From: Cytophagales bacterium
GTDB lineage: Bacteria; Bacteroidota; Bacteroidia; Cytophagales; Cyclobacteriaceae
Assembly (NCBI GenBank): GCA_003454975.1
Contig: DMST01000116.1
Location: 39,646-103,645 of the forward strand
DNA length: 64,000 nt
Direction of reading: 5' to 3'
Shown piece by piece: positions 17,734 through 27,026 of the stretch; position 1 is the first letter of the stretch, and each line of letters opens with the position of its first letter. Position numbers and translations under genes: made by a program. The notes under the pieces are model-generated. The model was not told the origin of the DNA. It searched no databases and saw only the letters and a program-made list of their open reading frames with translations.

Positions 17734-18283
17734 TATGACTCAGATTGGTTAAATACGCTTGAATTAATGTTTGAGAATAAAAGACAGACCACCGGAGCCC
17801 TGCAATTCTGCAGGTCTATAGCAGCCCAATTTCCTATAGTAAAGATGCTAAAAAGACTTTAGACAATGGCTAATACTGGTAGGGACAAGAGGGTGACAGC
17901 GGGGTATTACTTATACCAGGTGCTTTATTTTTCTACCAGTGGGAAAACCTTAAGGCTCTTAGCATTTGAACATCTGGTGTTGAAACACCGACGATCATTC
18001 ATAATAATGTACTGATTTTATGGGGTAAGTATAGCACAGTGAGTGTCAACAAAGCGTTACTTACCACCACTCTTTCGATCAACTCCCCAAGACTGGGGTT
18101 GAAATTTCCAATTGTCCCCCTATTGTCTCTGGTGAGGTAAGTTGGGGTAGAAAAGAATGTCAGACCTTTGAATTGAGATAAAGAGTCACTTGATTAAGGT
18201 TTATAAAAAACCGTGCGTAGCAGCAACGGTACTATGACTACCTCAAAAATCCTCTGGTTGATAGCTGGAGGTTTTTTTATAGA
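17734..18283. other. 550-base intergenic region, possible small RNA
   Basis: No convincing coding frame. It holds the 5' region of the S74-protein operon (minus strand), where I see no good TAnnTTTG match. On the plus strand there is a small hairpin (GGTGT/ACACC at 17976-17989), another (ACCGT/ACGGT at 18211-18231) and a CCTC/GAGG hairpin running into a seven-T tract at 18272-18278. The last looks like a rightward terminator with no rightward gene before it. Confidence 0.35.
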
Positions 18284-18321
18284 AAAGAGCCGGAAGTTTC
18301 CTTGAGAAGCATCCGGCTCTT
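18281..18321 (-). terminator. terminator of the 18348-19109 lipoprotein gene
   Basis: Perfect 10-bp arms AAGAGCCGGA (18285-18294) and TCCGGCTCTT (18312-18321), 17-base loop. Read leftward it ends in TTTTCT, 27 bases after the lipoprotein stop codon. Confidence 0.75.
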
Positions 18322-18347
18322 ACTGTTGTTAATAAGTGGAGTGCTTA

Positions 18348-19109
18348 TTACATCACATTAAAAAGAGGCTCAAAGATATCTTCCCCTAGCAACTCCTCTA
18401 CCGAATCTGCAGACTTCACATTGTCTAAGGTCATGCCCATGAGACCTGACTTATGTTCGGTGGAAACCCGAGCACCTGTATGTAGGGTGGTCCAGCCGTC
18501 CCACGGCACTTGAATGCCTCCTAAGGGTAGAACTTGTACCCACATACGCCAGTCGGTGGGTTGGCCATCCTCGTTTACGTACCATAGATAGCTGTCGCCA
18601 GGGGTGACACCCCCTGTATTATACGTTACTAATAGGCCATCTTGAGGCCCCTCCAAGGGGACATACTTGCGTGTAACACCCTCCTCATATAGTTTCACTA
18701 GCGGGTTGAACCAGAAGGTATCATTACAATAAAATTCCCAAGCTGAGGTTAACGCTTCGGAGGCTTCTTCACCGGTAACTAGTTTACCCTCTTTCCACAC
18801 CTTACCGTCCTGCGTCTGTAGGTCCATGAGTACTTTGGTGTCTTTCCAGGTGACTTGTGCCAAACTACGGTGCTTATCCCATACGTATTGGTGCACGCCC
18901 ATAAAGTTGAATTGTACCACCGGGGTGGCCTCCCAGGCATCAAGCTTTACATACTGGCTGATTTTTTCTGCCAATTCCTCGGCCTTGGGCCCTTCAACCC
19001 CCTCGGGAATTGGGCGATCTAAAGCCGCACATCCGGCTACAGCGGCTATAATTAAGGTGAGAAATATATATCCGCTGATACGAAGCACCTTACGAGCTCT
19101 ACTTTTCAT
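18348..19109 (-). CDS. lipoprotein of unknown function
   Basis: 253 residues. The N-terminus has a hydrophobic stretch ending in a lipobox (LIIAAVAGC, Cys about 27), so it is probably lipid-anchored facing the periplasm. The mature part is beta-rich with many aromatics (VVQFNFMGVHQYVWD; AWEFYCNDTFWFNP; YLWYVNEDGQPTDWRMWV), which recalls Bacteroidota DUF6503-like outer-membrane lipoproteins, but I cannot confirm the family. It forms a single-gene unit closed by its own terminator. Confidence 0.7.
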   Translation of the reverse strand: MKSRARKVLRISGYIFLTLIIAAVAGCAALDRPIPEGVEGPKAEELAEKISQYVKLDAWEATPVVQFNFMGVHQYVWDKHRSLAQVTWKDTKVLMDLQTQDGKVWKEGKLVTGEEASEALTSAWEFYCNDTFWFNPLVKLYEEGVTRKYVPLEGPQDGLLVTYNTGGVTPGDSYLWYVNEDGQPTDWRMWVQVLPLGGIQVPWDGWTTLHTGARVSTEHKSGLMGMTLDNVKSADSVEELLGEDIFEPLFNVM

Positions 19110-19235
19110 AGACGAGTACTACAGTTTTGTATAAAGTCGTGTGTGTAAACTACAACGCGGTAGTTTAGTTCATTCTCTAACCGGTTTTTACTCCATTTAC
19201 TTGTCTTCTTTACCTCACAGTATGCCCCTAACCTT

Positions 19236-19697
19236 TCAAGTATTCGCCCTCGGGGTGAAACGTATGAATAATGTGATTAGCTGGAAGAGGATGCGAACCT
19301 TACGCCCGATTTGGGTTGTGACAGTAAATACGGCCGTGCTTAAGTCCTTTGGGTTTACTATTTGGCTAAAGGTAAATAAGATGCCGCCGGGGCGATTCTG
19401 TTCTTAGCTTGGCGATTGAGCTTATGGTAGCCTAATAGAGCATTATAGAGGGCGTCTTTTTCAAAGGAGCGGCGAGGGGCACGGCTGCCATCGTTTTCGA
19501 GTACAGTGGTGTTTATCAGGTCTACTTTCTTCTTTGGAAATGGGTAGTTATCCGGTATTGACCGTCTGCACCAGATACTATCACTACGTCACCACTAGTG
19601 ATTCCTGAATTGCCCTGGGTAAAACCCACCTTGGTATTGGTTGAAGAGAGCGGTCATTAGTAGGCTTGAGAGTAACGTGGGCAACGTTGGAGCTCAT
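19236..19697 (-). pseudogene. decayed gene remnant, frameshifted
   Basis: No intact gene, but the minus strand shows successive protein-like open segments in changing frames. From an ATG at 19697: SSNVAHVTLKPTNDRS. From about 19653 in another frame: TKVGFTQGNSGITSGDVV. From about 19580 in the third: RAPRRSFEKDALYNALL ending at a TAG at 19358. Then the first frame again: NPKDLSTAVFTVTTQIG, stopping at 19236. At least three frame changes are needed to join them. The second piece weakly recalls the C-terminal barrel of RND-type periplasmic adaptors (GLxxGDxVVVxG), but this is not enough for a call. The rest of 19110-19781 shows nothing recognisable. Confidence 0.4.
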
Positions 19698-19781
19698 GCC
19701 GTAAAGGAAATGTGCAATGGTAAGAATGGCATGGTGAGAATAGGTATATGCCGATAATCATAAGGATATTAGTAAATCTAT

Positions 19782-22700
19782 ATGAAATCCTTACCCATGA
19801 CATTCTTGAGCGGTGGTTTTTCGTTAGACTTGCAAAACCCACATAAACAAACAGGTGTAGTGTATTTCCAGCAGCTCCGACTTAGTCTGAAATTGGTCGG
19901 ATTGTGTCTGATTGTATCCCTACCTACATGGGCGCAAGAAGACTTTTCCGCAACGTTTGCCGGCGATCCTTGTGGGCCTCTTACGGCATCCTTTTCGCCT
20001 ACAGTAGACGCCAACCGTACCGTGACTAGCTATCTATGGGACTTTGGTAACGGCAATACCAGTACCCTGGAATCGCCATCAGCGAGCTATGTAACGGCCA
20101 ATTCCTATACGGTTTCGCTTACTATTACCTACTCCGATGGTACTCGAGAGGTAACCAAGGCTGATTTCATTGAGATTTTTCCCAGTCCCACGGTGAATTT
20201 CATTTCAGATATTCAAGGTGGGTGCACCCCTTTGGAGGTTTCCTTTACTGACAATTCTACGGCGCCGGCTGGTGCCTCCATTACTACTCGATTGTGGGAG
20301 TTTGAGGGAGGCGGGTCGGCCACGGAAGCCAATGAAACCGTTACCTTTTCCGACCCGGGCACGTATGATGTTACCTTGTACGTAGAAACCGATCAAGGTT
20401 GTTCCGAATCGGTGACTATCCCAGATTTTATCATTGCCGAAGATCAAGTAGCTCCTTCTTTTACCCCTACCAGTCAGCAGGTCTCTTGTAGCAATAGCTT
20501 TGCGGTCAATTTTGCTAATACCACACCCAACACCGACGGAGGTAACTACGTGTTTGCGTGGGACTTTGGCGATGGCAACACTAGTGATGAGGTGGCACCT
20601 ACGCATACTTACACGGCTCCGGGAGATTATACGGTATCGCTTACACTGGAGGAGACCCTCTCTGGTTGTGTGGGCGGTACAGAAACACGAGTGGATTTAG
20701 TGCGATTGGTGGATTACACGGCTGGTTTTACAGCAAACCCTACCACAGGATGTAACCCGTTGACGGTACAGTTTTCTGATACCTCCGCTTTGCAGATAGG
20801 TAACCAGAGAGTTTCCTGGGATTTTGGTGACGGTTCGGCCATAGTGTCTGGTGCAGGTACGGGGGCTATTCGCTCACCAAGTCATACCTATACACTTGGA
20901 GGCACCTATACGGTTACCATGACAGTAGAAGACACTGTCGGAGCGTGCGATGGTGCAGCTACTGTATCTGGGCTTATCACCGTGCCAGATCCGGTCATAG
21001 CATCATTTACTGCGGATGAGCGATTTTTCTGTGAGGAAACCTTCACGGTCAACTTTGCCAATTCTAGTACCAATGCGGTATCATACGTTTGGGACTTTGG
21101 TGATGGAAATGCCTCTACGGATGAGAATCCTAGTCATACCTTTACCACCAACGGTGTGTATCAGATAGCACTGACAGCTACTTCTGCCACGGGCTGCACA
21201 GATACATTTGTAGACACCGTATTCTCCGTGCCTATTGAGGCGAATTTCCTGGTGACCAATACGGATGGTTGCGCTCCCGTTACCACCGATCTGATAAATA
21301 TATCTACATCCATCGTGCCCTTTACAGGGTTCTCGTGGGAAATCCGGGACCAGGCAAATGCAGTAGTGTTTACTAGTGCAGACGAGAACCCAGCAGGCGT
21401 GGTGCTGAACGATGCTGGTGATTACACGGTAACCTTCGTGGTGAGTTCGACCAACTGTTCGGATACATTGGAGCAAATCATTGAAGTGGGAATTCCGCCG
21501 ATCAGCATGGATTTCACAGCAAGTGACACCGCCATTTGTAACGGCGAGACGGTCAACTTCACAAATTTGACCGTGGAAGACGGAACGAACCCCTTCCCGG
21601 TAACCTATGAGTGGGAATATTACGACGGGGCAGGCTTTGTACCCGGAAATCCTAATGATGGTAGTTTCTTTTATGCAAATCTGGATTCAGGTACTTACGA
21701 TGTCAGCCTGCTATACATCAGCAATGGATGTACGCAGGTATTTACTCGCCAGGAGTATATGTACATCAGTACCCCAAGGGCCAATTTTGAGCTGATTACT
21801 GATTTGTGTATTCCTGATTCACTTTGGGGGACCAACCTAAGCGTGGGAGACAGCCGCTGGCTTTGGGAGATTGCTGATACCTTGGGTGCTGTTTTCCTTT
21901 CTGATAGTGTCAACCGGGATTTGGCTACCAGTCTTACCCCAGGCGATACCTATATTATTTCACTGACGGCCATCAACGATTCAGTGGGGTGCACAGATAT
22001 CCTCACAGATACAATTCAACTTCCGGTATCACTACCCGCCTTTGGTATTGGTATACAAGAGGACACGGTTTGTGTGGACCAAACAGCGACGGTAGGGTCC
22101 TCCGCGGCGGCCGATAATTATTTCTGGATCTTCTCAGATTCCTCGACTACGGTCACGGCTACAGGAGATACCATTACCCCATTTTTTGATATTCCTGGCT
22201 TATATGATCTCACGCTGGAACTAACGGTAGGGGAGTGCGTGGTGGATACAACTTGGGAGGATGCCATCCGGATTGCTGATCCCCGGGTGCAGATAGATGC
22301 AGATACATTACAGGGCTGTGCCCCGCTAGAGGTCAATTTCTATGACAATTCCGTCTCTGATGTGGCTATTCTTAGCTATATCTGGACTTTGGGTGCGGAT
22401 ACTCTCAGTACCGATAGCGCTTTTACCTACACCTTCGATTCGGCCCAAAATCCCCAGAATACTCCCTATACAGTTGCGTTGACAGTGACAACGGTAGATA
22501 GCTGTGTGAGCACCCGCAATGTACAGGTACGTGTAACGGATCCTGTGGCTGAGTTTGTGCTGGATTCGGTATTTACCTGCGAAGGAGTACGGTTGGATTT
22601 GACCGCCAATGCGGCAGATAGCGTTTTATATGCCGACCCGGTAGATTCGGTGACTTTTCAGTGGTTCACTAGTGCACCCGGAGTGACTTTGGCCGGGGAG

Positions 22701-25040
22701 GTAGCTCCTTCGGCTATTTTCCCTAACGGTACCCACTCGATTTCTCTACGTTTACAGGATATCAATGGCTGTACGGACAGTATTGGGCAAAGTGTAACCA
22801 TCAACCGGGAATTGCCCCAAGCTGCTTTTTCTGCAGACCCTACGGAAGTATTCTGCCCTCCAGCTGCGGTCAATTTCTTCGATGAGTCCGTGCAAGGAAA
22901 TTCGGGCATAGCCTCCTGGGCTTGGACCTTCGGCGATGGGGCTACCTCTGGCCTAACGGACCCAGTACGGGTTTTTCAAGATCCGGGAGTGTATGACATT
23001 ACGCTGGTAATAACGGATTCGGCGGGCTGTACGGACACCCTGGTACGGCAAGATTATGTTGACATTCAGGGGCCCACGGGAAGTTTTACGGTAGATGATT
23101 CTTTGGGCTATGCCCCGCTCCCCATCTTTTTTCAGGCAGAATCGCCGGATGATGGTGTGACCTATTTGTGGGATTTTGCCAATGGACAGGTGGACGGTTT
23201 TTTTGATGAGTCCTTTATTGATTACACCTATCCTGGTGGAGGGAATTTCACACCCATTATGACTATCCGGGATGAGCGTGGGTGCGACTTTGCTCCAGAC
23301 CCAGAGGTCACCATCGTGGTATTGGATTGCCCCACCCTCGATCTTGGGTCCGACTTGGTGGCGTGTACCCAAGAGGGAGCATTGGGCCTGGAAGGGTACA
23401 ATGCAACGCACGATATCACTTTAGGTGCTCTGTTTTATGAGTGGAATACCGGCGAAACCACTTCCTCTTTGGTGCCAGCCATGCAGGTAGGGGCAACAGA
23501 ATATAGCCTAAGCATCTGGATCATCGATGATGAGGGTAACCGGGTGTGTGATGCTACGGATACTGTGAATGTGACCTATAATGCTACTCCCCAGGCCGAT
23601 TTTACCGTTACCAATGCCTGTTTGGGGGAGGCCAGTACTTTTTTGAGTATGAGCACGTTAAGTGCCGGTGCTATTTCGGAATATCGTTGGATAACGGGGG
23701 ATGGACAGCCGGACCAGGTAGGCAGTATAGACTCTATCTTGTATGCTTACTCCGGTTTGGGTTTTTTCACTCCTGAGTTAATCGTTACTTCTGATTCGGG
23801 TTGTGTAGACACATCACAACAAACTATACAAGTGTTGGAAGTGCCCGATGTACAGGTTGTGTCTGTAGATGCCTGTGTAGGAGAGCCCCATACTTTGGTA
23901 GCCATCCCGCTACTGGAACAAGGTCAGACCATTACCAATTACCGATGGGATACAGATTTGGATGGAACTATAGACCAAGAGGGCCCCATCCTTGAGGAGA
24001 TATCTCTTGCTCAATCTGAGGTAGGTATTTACCAGGCTTTGGTGCAGTTGGTGTCTGATAACGGATGCTTCACTTACGATACGCTTACCTATGAGGCTTT
24101 TCCTTTCCCGGAGCTTACTCTTACCCCGGAACCTGCTTTGGTATGTGAGGGGGAATCCTTGGCGGTGGCAGTGCAGGGAGCAGATACTTACCGGTGGATA
24201 GATGGCACTACCTTGGACTCACTGGTGGTGAGCCCAACACAGGACACTACCCATTATTCGGTGACGGGAACGAACGAATTTGGATGTTCTACAACCGATT
24301 CAATAGAAGTAAATGTGCTCCGGTACCCCTTCCTGGAACCAGAAACTCGAGGCTGTATCGGGGATACTTTGGTGCTGGATGCAACCATACCTGAGGTGGA
24401 TGTGGCGTATACCTGGTCTACGGGTGATACTGATGGGATTCTGCTAGTGACTGAACCGGGTACTTATTCGGTAGAGGCTGTAGTGACTCAAGAGGGAGTG
24501 GAATGCTTGCTTACTTCTCAAACCAATGCCTCCTTCGATACTTCCACTCCATTGCCAGTATCGGACATCACGGTGTGTTTTGATGATGTGCCCGAAGTGG
24601 TCATTAATCCAGGGGTGGAGGGAACCTACCTATGGCAGCCTTATGGCTTCACGGATTCTGTGTTTGTGACGGCAGCACCAGATTCGGTACAACTCATTGT
24701 TACTAATCCAGTGGGGTGTGTTAGTGATACAGTCATTCAAATCTTCGAAAACTGTACTCCCCAGGTTACTTTTCCTAATGCCTTTACCCCCAACGGTGAC
24801 GGCCTTAATGATGTGCTTTTCTCTCAGGGCCAATATTTTATTAACTACCACGTGGAAATATTCAACCGATGGGGAGAGCTGGTATTTGTTACCGATAACC
24901 CGGACGAAGGGTGGGATGGCCTGCGTGCTGATGGGCAACCCCATCTGACGGGAGTCTATCTAATAGTGCTCGTGTTTGAAAATCAGTTTGAGCCGGGTCA
25001 AGCCATAACTACACGGCAGCGAGTATGGCTCATGGACTGA
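19782..25040 (+). CDS. 1752-residue PKD-repeat protein with T9SS type B tail
   Basis: Giant secreted or surface protein. The signal peptide is LKLVGLCLIVSLPTWAQ, ending near residue 52, so about 30 residues precede the hydrophobic core from the ATG at 19782. A later start (TTG 19830 or GTG 19860) would give a more normal signal peptide. The body is a string of roughly 15 PKD/Ig-like domains of about 80-95 residues (LWDFGNGN, AWDFGDGN, SWDFGDGS, VWDFGDGN, AWTFGDG), many opening with GCxPLxVxF. The last about 95 residues are the CHU_C/T9SS type B domain (FPNAFTPNGDGLND; FNRWGELVF; GWDG; GVYLIVL). Such proteins include gliding adhesins of the SprB kind; the role here is inferred. Confidence 0.9.
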   Translation: MKSLPMTFLSGGFSLDLQNPHKQTGVVYFQQLRLSLKLVGLCLIVSLPTWAQEDFSATFAGDPCGPLTASFSPTVDANRTVTSYLWDFGNGNTSTLESPSASYVTANSYTVSLTITYSDGTREVTKADFIEIFPSPTVNFISDIQGGCTPLEVSFTDNSTAPAGASITTRLWEFEGGGSATEANETVTFSDPGTYDVTLYVETDQGCSESVTIPDFIIAEDQVAPSFTPTSQQVSCSNSFAVNFANTTPNTDGGNYVFAWDFGDGNTSDEVAPTHTYTAPGDYTVSLTLEETLSGCVGGTETRVDLVRLVDYTAGFTANPTTGCNPLTVQFSDTSALQIGNQRVSWDFGDGSAIVSGAGTGAIRSPSHTYTLGGTYTVTMTVEDTVGACDGAATVSGLITVPDPVIASFTADERFFCEETFTVNFANSSTNAVSYVWDFGDGNASTDENPSHTFTTNGVYQIALTATSATGCTDTFVDTVFSVPIEANFLVTNTDGCAPVTTDLINISTSIVPFTGFSWEIRDQANAVVFTSADENPAGVVLNDAGDYTVTFVVSSTNCSDTLEQIIEVGIPPISMDFTASDTAICNGETVNFTNLTVEDGTNPFPVTYEWEYYDGAGFVPGNPNDGSFFYANLDSGTYDVSLLYISNGCTQVFTRQEYMYISTPRANFELITDLCIPDSLWGTNLSVGDSRWLWEIADTLGAVFLSDSVNRDLATSLTPGDTYIISLTAINDSVGCTDILTDTIQLPVSLPAFGIGIQEDTVCVDQTATVGSSAAADNYFWIFSDSSTTVTATGDTITPFFDIPGLYDLTLELTVGECVVDTTWEDAIRIADPRVQIDADTLQGCAPLEVNFYDNSVSDVAILSYIWTLGADTLSTDSAFTYTFDSAQNPQNTPYTVALTVTTVDSCVSTRNVQVRVTDPVAEFVLDSVFTCEGVRLDLTANAADSVLYADPVDSVTFQWFTSAPGVTLAGEVAPSAIFPNGTHSISLRLQDINGCTDSIGQSVTINRELPQAAFSADPTEVFCPPAAVNFFDESVQGNSGIASWAWTFGDGATSGLTDPVRVFQDPGVYDITLVITDSAGCTDTLVRQDYVDIQGPTGSFTVDDSLGYAPLPIFFQAESPDDGVTYLWDFANGQVDGFFDESFIDYTYPGGGNFTPIMTIRDERGCDFAPDPEVTIVVLDCPTLDLGSDLVACTQEGALGLEGYNATHDITLGALFYEWNTGETTSSLVPAMQVGATEYSLSIWIIDDEGNRVCDATDTVNVTYNATPQADFTVTNACLGEASTFLSMSTLSAGAISEYRWITGDGQPDQVGSIDSILYAYSGLGFFTPELIVTSDSGCVDTSQQTIQVLEVPDVQVVSVDACVGEPHTLVAIPLLEQGQTITNYRWDTDLDGTIDQEGPILEEISLAQSEVGIYQALVQLVSDNGCFTYDTLTYEAFPFPELTLTPEPALVCEGESLAVAVQGADTYRWIDGTTLDSLVVSPTQDTTHYSVTGTNEFGCSTTDSIEVNVLRYPFLEPETRGCIGDTLVLDATIPEVDVAYTWSTGDTDGILLVTEPGTYSVEAVVTQEGVECLLTSQTNASFDTSTPLPVSDITVCFDDVPEVVINPGVEGTYLWQPYGFTDSVFVTAAPDSVQLIVTNPVGCVSDTVIQIFENCTPQVTFPNAFTPNGDGLNDVLFSQGQYFINYHVEIFNRWGELVFVTDNPDEGWDGLRADGQPHLTGVYLIVLVFENQFEPGQAITTRQRVWLMD

Positions 25041-25071
25041 AAAAAAGCCACACAGAGGGGCTGTGTGGCTT
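25040..25071 (-). terminator. terminator of the M61 peptidase gene
   Basis: Perfect 11-bp stem AAGCCACACAG (25045-25055) / CTGTGTGGCTT (25061-25071), 5-base loop. On the minus strand it is followed by six T, fitting the peptidase gene; it probably also stops readthrough from the PKD-protein gene. Confidence 0.88.
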
Positions 25072-25095
25072 CAGGAAAGTGAAATTGTGTTTGAT

Positions 25096-26931
25096 TTAGT
25101 TGCTCAACCATGCATTGCGTAAAGCATCCTCCTCTACAGTGAGCTCTTCCTTTGGCTCAAGTACATTGTAGGCAATTACTTCCGTGGTGATGGCCTTGGC
25201 CTTCAATTTCACCTTCCTATAACTGCCATCTTCTTGCGGACGCATCACCGTCATGGTTACCTTCTTTTTCTGGGGCGTGTTCGAAAGATCCTCAAAGATG
25301 CCTTGGAAGTTGTTGATATTCAATTCATTGCCCTTGATGGAGACAAGCTCGTCGCCAGCTTGAAGCTTTAGCTTTTGGGCAAACTCAGTAGCAGCGCTAA
25401 TGTCTTGAATAAAGATGCGTTCCGTCTCTGAGTTGTAATTGAGGCCAACGCCCATTACTAGCTTGTCTACTGGCATTTCCTCCACAAAGTTTACCCCAAT
25501 TGCATTGAAGGACGCTTCGATGGGTAGGGGAGTAGGACCGCTCACATAGGTGGTCAGGAAATTCTTGATAGAAGGATCAGTCAACTCGGCAATCTTATCA
25601 AAGAGGCCGTCGTCTTGGAAAGAAACATCTTTTCCGTAAGATTTGGCCAAGTCCCGCATAAGATTCTGTAGACCGTAGTCTCCCTCAGACCATTGCCGTA
25701 GAGTAATGTCTAGACAGAAGCCTATCAAGGCACCCTTCTGGTACACGTTACCATATTCGTCTTCGTACCGGTCAAGCACATACTTACTCATTTCGGTGAA
25801 GGGTAGCTCGTCATTATAATTTTGCCGGCTATCAATGATTTTTTCTCGGAACTCACTCAAGAAATCTTCCAGATCGGTGAGTCCATATACGATTTGGGCA
25901 TGGTGCGAAGAGTACTCGGTCACGCCTTCGTATAGCCAAAGGTGCTGTGACATTTGAGGGTCGATGAAGTCAAAATCACCAATTTCTTCGGAGTGGATAT
26001 TGAGGGGGGTTACGATGTGGAAAAACTCATGCGATGAAATATTTCGCACAATCTCTGCAATCTGCTCCTCACCATATTCGGGGAGAAAGTACATAGAACT
26101 GTAACTATGTTCCAGAGCCCCATAGGCGCCCGAAAGGGAGTTGCCCTCGAATAGATAGATCAAGAAAGCATAGCGGTCTACGGGCAAGTTGCCACCCAAG
26201 TAGGCCTCCTGGGCTTTCAATATTTCAGTTACCTGGTCCCTTACAAAGGCTGCACTTACTTTGTCTCCGGGGCTATATACAGACACAATCACCTCAGCCC
26301 CCCCTACAATCACCGTAGCTGTGTCAGGCTCGCAATACATGATGGGCGAATCTGCCAGGTCGAAGTAACGGCTAGCCGTAAAAATATCAGTGTTGCCTTG
26401 AGGTGACTTCCGGTCCAATGCACTAGCACCATAAAAATTTTCAGGCCGGGTGATAGCCACCTCAAACGGTTGGTTTTCGTATCCCTTTAGGTAACCGAAC
26501 ATACCATGATTGTTGATCACGAAATTGTCCCCGATTTCAAAGTTAGTGCCTGAGGGTTCAAAAACTACATTACCGAGATCAGTGTCGTAGGTGTCGTCTA
26601 GTGTGTAGGTGATTTGCGCCAGTTCCTCGGCATTAGCAATTTGCCAACGGTTTACACCTACTTGATCTGTACTTAAGGAGTTGCCCTGTACATCGTAGGC
26701 CATAAAACTGGAGACGAAACGCCCAAAGTCGCTGATGCTGTAAGTGCCCGGTACAATCTTAGGAATTTGAAATTCTACCAAGCTATCGGTTACCGCTGGG
26801 GTATTGAGTACTATTTTCAGCTGATCGTCTACTACCTGAGTGAGATCCAACTGGTACCGATAGGTATCCTGAGCCACCAATGATCCCGAGAATAATAGGC
26901 CCAATCCCAGGGCCATACATCGCATTTGCAT
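25096..26931 (-). CDS. M61-family metallopeptidase with PDZ domain
   Basis: 611 residues, signal peptide (LGLGLLFSGSLVAQ), so periplasmic or secreted. The M61 N-terminal beta domain is followed by the zinc motif HEFFH (about residues 301-305) and the third ligand region LWLYEGVTEY, as in glycyl aminopeptidases. A PDZ domain lies at about residues 470-580 (KLQAGDELVSIKGNEL). The family cleaves N-terminal glycine or alanine in the characterised member; in Bacteroidota the substrates are unknown. The upstream sequence has a one-mismatch -7 element (TACCTTTT) shortly before the start. It is transcribed alone. Confidence 0.92.
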   Translation of the reverse strand: MQMRCMALGLGLLFSGSLVAQDTYRYQLDLTQVVDDQLKIVLNTPAVTDSLVEFQIPKIVPGTYSISDFGRFVSSFMAYDVQGNSLSTDQVGVNRWQIANAEELAQITYTLDDTYDTDLGNVVFEPSGTNFEIGDNFVINNHGMFGYLKGYENQPFEVAITRPENFYGASALDRKSPQGNTDIFTASRYFDLADSPIMYCEPDTATVIVGGAEVIVSVYSPGDKVSAAFVRDQVTEILKAQEAYLGGNLPVDRYAFLIYLFEGNSLSGAYGALEHSYSSMYFLPEYGEEQIAEIVRNISSHEFFHIVTPLNIHSEEIGDFDFIDPQMSQHLWLYEGVTEYSSHHAQIVYGLTDLEDFLSEFREKIIDSRQNYNDELPFTEMSKYVLDRYEDEYGNVYQKGALIGFCLDITLRQWSEGDYGLQNLMRDLAKSYGKDVSFQDDGLFDKIAELTDPSIKNFLTTYVSGPTPLPIEASFNAIGVNFVEEMPVDKLVMGVGLNYNSETERIFIQDISAATEFAQKLKLQAGDELVSIKGNELNINNFQGIFEDLSNTPQKKKVTMTVMRPQEDGSYRKVKLKAKAITTEVIAYNVLEPKEELTVEEDALRNAWLSN

Positions 26932-27026
26932 AGTATAGTAAAAGGTATGATTAGTGTATTTGAGGCTAACGTACGAGGGAAGCCGTAAAGTGCCAACGGA
27001 ATCTTGATGATAGGGTGATTCCTAGA

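Noticed and set aside
19141..19407. 88-codon plus-strand open frame
   Set aside because: No domain, no promoter, unusual composition, and it lies antisense to the better-supported decayed gene remnant.
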